Assembly (NCBI GenBank): GCA_023525715.1
Contig: CM042012.1
Location: 63,461,205-63,525,204, forward strand
DNA from: Cichorium intybus
Taxonomy: Eukaryota; Streptophyta; Magnoliopsida; Asterales; Asteraceae
Length of the DNA: 64,000 nucleotides
Reading direction: 5' to 3'
Within the stretch, counting starts at the first letter, position 1. Each line of letters opens with the position of its first letter. The translations under genes were made by a program, and so were the position numbers. This document shows, in pieces, positions 61,341 through 64,000 of the stretch. Under the pieces are notes generated by a model. That model was not told where the DNA came from. It saw only the letters and a list, made by a program, of their open reading frames with translations, and searched no databases.

Positions 61341-61427
61341 GTTATCGCATAAGATTTACGCCTCTATAAAGCTTCACGTGCAAGATCCTCATCTCCTATA
61401 CCAAGCGCAAGTTGTACTCTTTTGTAC
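61341..61427 (-). pseudogene. VIPP1: VIPP1 / PspA-family exon fragment
   Basis: After an acceptor TTTTGTAG the minus strand reads YKRVQLALGIGDEDLAREAL, stop, RRKSYA. This matches the conserved PspA/VIPP1 segment RKAQLALQKGDEDLAREALK-RRKSYA; the Lys codon at the stop has become TAG. VIPP1 acts at chloroplast thylakoid and inner-envelope membranes. Only about 29 codons are present, without neighbouring VIPP1 exons, so this is a fragment, not a gene. Confidence 0.72.
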
Positions 61428-61545
61428 CTACAAAATTTAATTATAATAAATAAAAAAAGTTATACACAAGAAATGGCAACGTACTTTTGTTGATTTGTTT
61501 ATTATAGCATTGTGCTTTTATTTTTGAAAATTGTAATCTTTTAGA

Positions 61546-61612
61546 AGAGGCTTCAATTTTGATTCCAACCAATCGATATTTTTCTCCAAGTAATCCATAC
61601 AATACGCAAGAC
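61546..61612 (-). pseudogene. GPN-loop GTPase (GPN2/QQT1-like) exon fragment
   Basis: After an acceptor CTGAATCAG the minus strand reads GLAYCMDYLEKNIDWLESKL then KPLLKDYN. This matches the segment after the GPN loop in GPN-type GTPases (GLVYCMDYLEKNIDWL-x-x-KLKPLL-KDHY). These GTPases help assemble and import RNA polymerase II. Only this exon is present; the following FDFPGQVEL is absent. Confidence 0.68.
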
Positions 61613-62556
61613 CTGATTCAGAACAACAAAAAGATCAAATAGTATTTATGTTTTATCGCACATATAAAGGAAGTTCCTTTAATGTTTCATTAGTTGGAGT
61701 AACATCATTAGCTGGAGTAACAGTGTTCTGAACTTCTTCTGCCAGATTAGCTAAGTTAAGCATGTGAGAGAAAGCTTTAGCGACGAAAAAAAGAAAGAAA
61801 TAGCAACGTACTTTCGTTTATTTAGAGAGAATTCAGCCCTAAAATGTGGATCGAATTGAGATGGAATTCTTAATGAAATGACAAACCTTTCTAATAGTAC
61901 CATAATATGAAGTGTTAAATGTATGAAATAGCAACGCATTTTCATTCATTTGTGTATTACAGTATTGTACTTTCATTTCTTACCTATTAGAGCATTGTAC
62001 TTTGGAAACAAAAATGAAAGTACAATGCTATATCTGAGTAGATTTGTCAAAACAATGTCTGTACGATGCTGATTGTTGTTCCGTGGAGATTGACGATCAG
62101 TTTACCGATTATGGTTGCAATGATTAAACGTGGGTTTGGGGGAGATGGCGTCGATTGCAGTAAACTAACATTCATCCATAGACTAAGGCAGTATCCTCTA
62201 AAAATATCTATAGAAATACTACATCTAATTAAGACAATAGACACCAGGTTCTTGAACATCGCTAACACTCATCGATTCTCCACTTCAGTGAAATCCTTGG
62301 CAGCCTCTCTTGGACATATATTTCTTCATAGTAGGCCTAAAATCAAAAACCAAGATAGCATAATCAATAAAACCGGAAAATGAAATAAAAACTTGTAAAC
62401 CCAATATTCCAGTAAATAAAGCCACGATTTCATATATGACGTTTTTTTACTCTTTTATCCGGAGGTTGGTTCCAGATGTATCACCAAGTTAAAAAAAATC
62501 ATATAAGCATACAATTTCAAAAATCAAAATGTTACAAATCTATAACTATAACTCAC

Positions 62557-62607
62557 CCGGATCTTGGATAGTTTGTTGAACTTTTTCGTCATAGCAAATT
62601 TCAACAC
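62557..62607 (-). pseudogene. Exon-like fragment U2, unrecognised
   Basis: 51 bases between acceptor TTTGTAG and donor GTGAGT; reads GVEICYDEKVQQTIQDPG in the frame continuing from 62761-62836. Protein not recognised. Confidence 0.45.
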
Positions 62608-62760
62608 CTACAAACTTACAGATTCAGAAAGTGGTTTATTAATAAGGAAAGTAGTCTATAAATAATTTAATTGATCAAAATCCATTATTATCATTGCCCT
62701 TATCATTATCATTATCATTCTTTGCTTTAAAACATCAGTATCATGTCATTACAAACTTAC

Positions 62761-62836
62761 CTGAATATTTGATATTAGTTTTAAAGACGTTGTGAGAGCA
62801 AAGATTGGAAAGTCTGTCTAACTTTTGCCAGTTCGC
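62761..62836 (-). pseudogene. Exon-like fragment U1, unrecognised
   Basis: 76 bases between acceptor ATTTCAG and the consensus donor GTAAGT. In one frame it reads ANWQKLDRLSNLCSHNVFKT then NIKYS and joins the next exon in frame (42 codons across the intron without a stop). A second frame (GELAKVRQTFQSLLSQRL) meets a stop. Family not recognised. Confidence 0.45.
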
Positions 62837-62896
62837 CTGAAATTGAACAATATCAAACAAAAATTAAGAACATTTATATAATAGAGTAACCAATCA

Positions 62897-63007
62897 AAAG
62901 ATACTCACGCCCAAAATCCATTATTCGAAAACAGGAATCGTAGTTTGCTGTCTTTGGCCTTGATCCTGACTCAGCCCCTGGTCCAGATGGATTCACTGGT
63001 TCGGCTG
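62897..63007. pseudogene. Ambiguous fragment: LINE RT motif (plus) or exon (minus)
   Basis: On the plus strand (about 62931-63006) it reads AVFGLDPDSAPGPDGFTG, the conserved block of plant LINE reverse transcriptases (x-APGPDGF). On the minus strand the same bases form an open 36-codon segment (EPVNPSGPGAESGSRPKTAN...) bounded by acceptor TTTTCTCTTAACAG and donor GTGAGT. The LINE reading rests on a well-known motif; the minus reading rests on splice signals. Both cannot be functional coding. Confidence 0.5.
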
Positions 63008-63099
63008 TTAAGAGAAAATGAACGTGTTAAGAGAAAATGAACGTTAGGAAATGACACAAATACCCTTTGATAGACATGAATTAAAGCGGTTGAACTTAC

Positions 63100-63190
63100 A
63101 GGCTGCTAAAAGCATGTTATCATGAACACGGATTGCACCAGAAATTATTAAGCCGAGACCAAATCCAGGGAAAATGTATGCATTGTTGGA
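63100..63190 (-). pseudogene. NADP-malic enzyme exon fragment, downstream exon
   Basis: Between acceptor GTTCCAG and donor GTAAGT the minus strand reads SNNAYIFPGFGLGLIISGAI then RVHDNMLLAA. This matches QANNAYIFPGFGLGLIISGAIR of plant NADP-dependent malic enzyme, which converts malate and NADP to pyruvate, CO2 and NADPH. It follows the exon at 63287-63361 in the right order. No stop inside, but the exons for the catalytic core (upstream) and C-terminus (downstream) are missing. Confidence 0.85.
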
Positions 63191-63286
63191 CTGGAACAGG
63201 GTGTAAAACAATATTAAAAGTTCGGTTATTTTTTGTTAGAAAATTATAGACAGACTTAAACCGGAGGTTCTAGAAGAAGTGGTTAC

Positions 63287-63361
63287 CTGGCCAAATATGT
63301 AGAGCTTTCCATTATATTCAAGAGGAGCAAATGGACTCCCACTTGCAAAAATAGCTCGACA
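63287..63361 (-). pseudogene. NADP-malic enzyme exon fragment, upstream exon
   Basis: Between an AATACAG acceptor and donor GTAACC it reads CRAIFASGSPFAPLEYNGKL then YIFGQ, matching GRAIFASGSPF-x-P-EY-x-GKLY of NADP-malic enzyme. The initial Gly is Cys here. The expected preceding exon is replaced by MLO sequence about 190 bases upstream. Confidence 0.85.
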
Positions 63362-63546
63362 CTGTATTAAAATATGTTATACCAAATTAAATTTATGATA
63401 TACCTAATTTAAGCCAACAGATCATGTGTATCATCATAAAGATCTTTCTGCAAGTATGTTGTAAAAATATACTGGAAATCTGAACTACTAACCTTAAAAT
63501 AGAAGAAAGTAAATTAAGCGATCAAAAAAAGGAAAATCTTGCATAC

Positions 63547-63596
63547 CATTAATGTTCAGCAACAGGAATATGACCACAAATACCCACAAATAGCAG
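63547..63596 (-). pseudogene. MLO-family exon fragment 3
   Basis: Between acceptor TTTGCAG and donor GTATGC; joined in phase to the previous exon it reads SCYLWVFVVIFLLLNING, the transmembrane segment after VVGIS in MLO proteins (SWYLWIFVVIFLLLNVNGW). The next MLO exon is absent; malic-enzyme exons follow instead. Confidence 0.85.
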
Positions 63597-63719
63597 CTGC
63601 AAACAACAAAATCAGAATATAAAAACCCTTGTTCAAATAAACCAGAGGGGCCAAAAGTTACCTAAAAAAGGGTCTTATTCCTTTATTAAAAAAGAAAAAA
63701 AAATAAAGAAACCACTCAC

Positions 63720-63808
63720 CTTATAGCAACGACTTTTTTAAAATCATCTTCAAGGGCCCTTATCATGTACTTATGAAAATTGAACGTGGGGTTCGCCTTG
63801 AAATTTGT
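63720..63808 (-). pseudogene. MLO-family exon fragment 2
   Basis: Acceptor TTTTCTAG, donor GTGAGT. It reads TNFKANPTFNFHKYMIRALE then DDFKKVVAI, matching the second cytoplasmic region of MLO (NFDFHKYMIRSLEDDF-x-x-VVGIS). MLO proteins are seven-span membrane proteins with a calmodulin-binding tail, known for powdery-mildew susceptibility and pollen-tube or root roles. No stop inside. Confidence 0.88.
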
Positions 63809-63902
63809 CTAGAAAAGAAAATTATATCATAAAGTGATATAAACAATAAAATGGACAAGATTAAAAGAGGTATATTGTATACTCTTTAATTCAGATCCTT
63901 AC

Positions 63903-64000
63903 TGTAATAAATCCCAAACGCAGTGCCACATAATCTGAGTTGGTGACAGATTCGTAAAATTGCTTGCAGAAAGAATGTTGTTTAGTTCACCAAAAGTAAA
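63903..64000 (-). pseudogene. MLO-family exon fragment 1, runs to window edge
   Basis: The minus strand reads KQHSFCKQFYESVTNSDYVA then LRLGFIT before donor GTAAGG, matching HSFLVCFFKQFY-x-SVTKSDYVTLRLGFI of MLO with a few residues missing around HSF-CK. An in-frame TGA lies just upstream of TKQHSF, so the frame is probably closed there and the copy non-functional. More MLO exons may lie right of the window. Confidence 0.85.

Larger units (their letters stand above)
61140..62040. repeat. Dispersed AGCAACGTACTTT-type short repeats
   Basis: Variants of GCAACGTACTTTCGTTTATT occur at about 61483, 61802 and 61928, a relative GTATTGTACTTTCATTTC at 61955, and the inverse AAATGAAAGTACGTTGC / AAATGAAAGTACAATGC at about 61250 and 62005. 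They lie between the captured exon fragments, within what would be introns or vector sequence. Confidence 0.6.

Noticed and set aside
62066..62383. 105-codon plus-strand ORF and 73-codon minus ORF
   Set aside because: No recognisable family, no conserved neighbour and no clear splice context; could be another captured piece but cannot be supported.

Overview
This is plant nuclear DNA made almost entirely of nested LTR retrotransposons. The plant signs are the tRNA-Asp and tRNA-iMet primer-binding sites, Ty1-copia, Athila-like and chromovirus families, TRIM elements, (TA)n arrays, and intron-containing fragments of plant genes (MLO, NADP-malic enzyme, GPN-loop GTPase, VIPP1). A dicot such as Asteraceae is my guess, with low confidence. 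No intact host gene is visible. Element names F, E, D, A, B, C, G are labels used only here.

Layout. 1-8413: a minus-oriented LTR (1584-1830) faces a plus-oriented TRIM-like element (2028-8413). Element F (2516-8337, minus, TSD ggtga) sits in the TRIM's second LTR. F is a non-autonomous Athila-like element with 1.1 kb LTRs; its gag-pro is replaced by an intact 425-codon acidic ORF of unknown function. 8414-10470: a CAC-rich tract and remnants of small DNA transposons.

10471-49297: an old minus-strand copia element A holds everything else in this interval. Its left LTR is interrupted by Athila-like element E (10965-18599, plus, TSD tatat). Its interior is interrupted by copia B (23509-39753, minus, TSD aaatc) and copia C (40327-47970, plus, TSD ataga). 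B in turn contains Athila-like element D (26439-34847, minus, TSD tgtac). C is the only copy with a recognisable near-complete gag-pol, broken by stops and frameshifts. D and E encode gag-protease plus a second ORF resembling the ATHILA ORF-1 family, with no reverse transcriptase, RNase H or integrase, so they would need an autonomous partner.

49298-59597: a compact tandem TRIM array (about 49930-50424), a copia LTR (50873-51113), and chromovirus G (minus). G has about 3.4 kb LTRs around an integrase-chromodomain remnant, and its 5' LTR is fused directly to pol.

59598-64000: a patchwork of short exon-like fragments, all the recognisable host ones on the minus strand and from unrelated genes: MLO, NADP-malic enzyme, a GPN-loop GTPase and VIPP1, with several unrecognised pieces. 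Splice-like borders are kept. This looks like transposon-mediated exon capture (Helitron or Pack-type) and, with F's 425-codon ORF and the conserved RNA hairpins of the Athila-like family, is the most interesting content.
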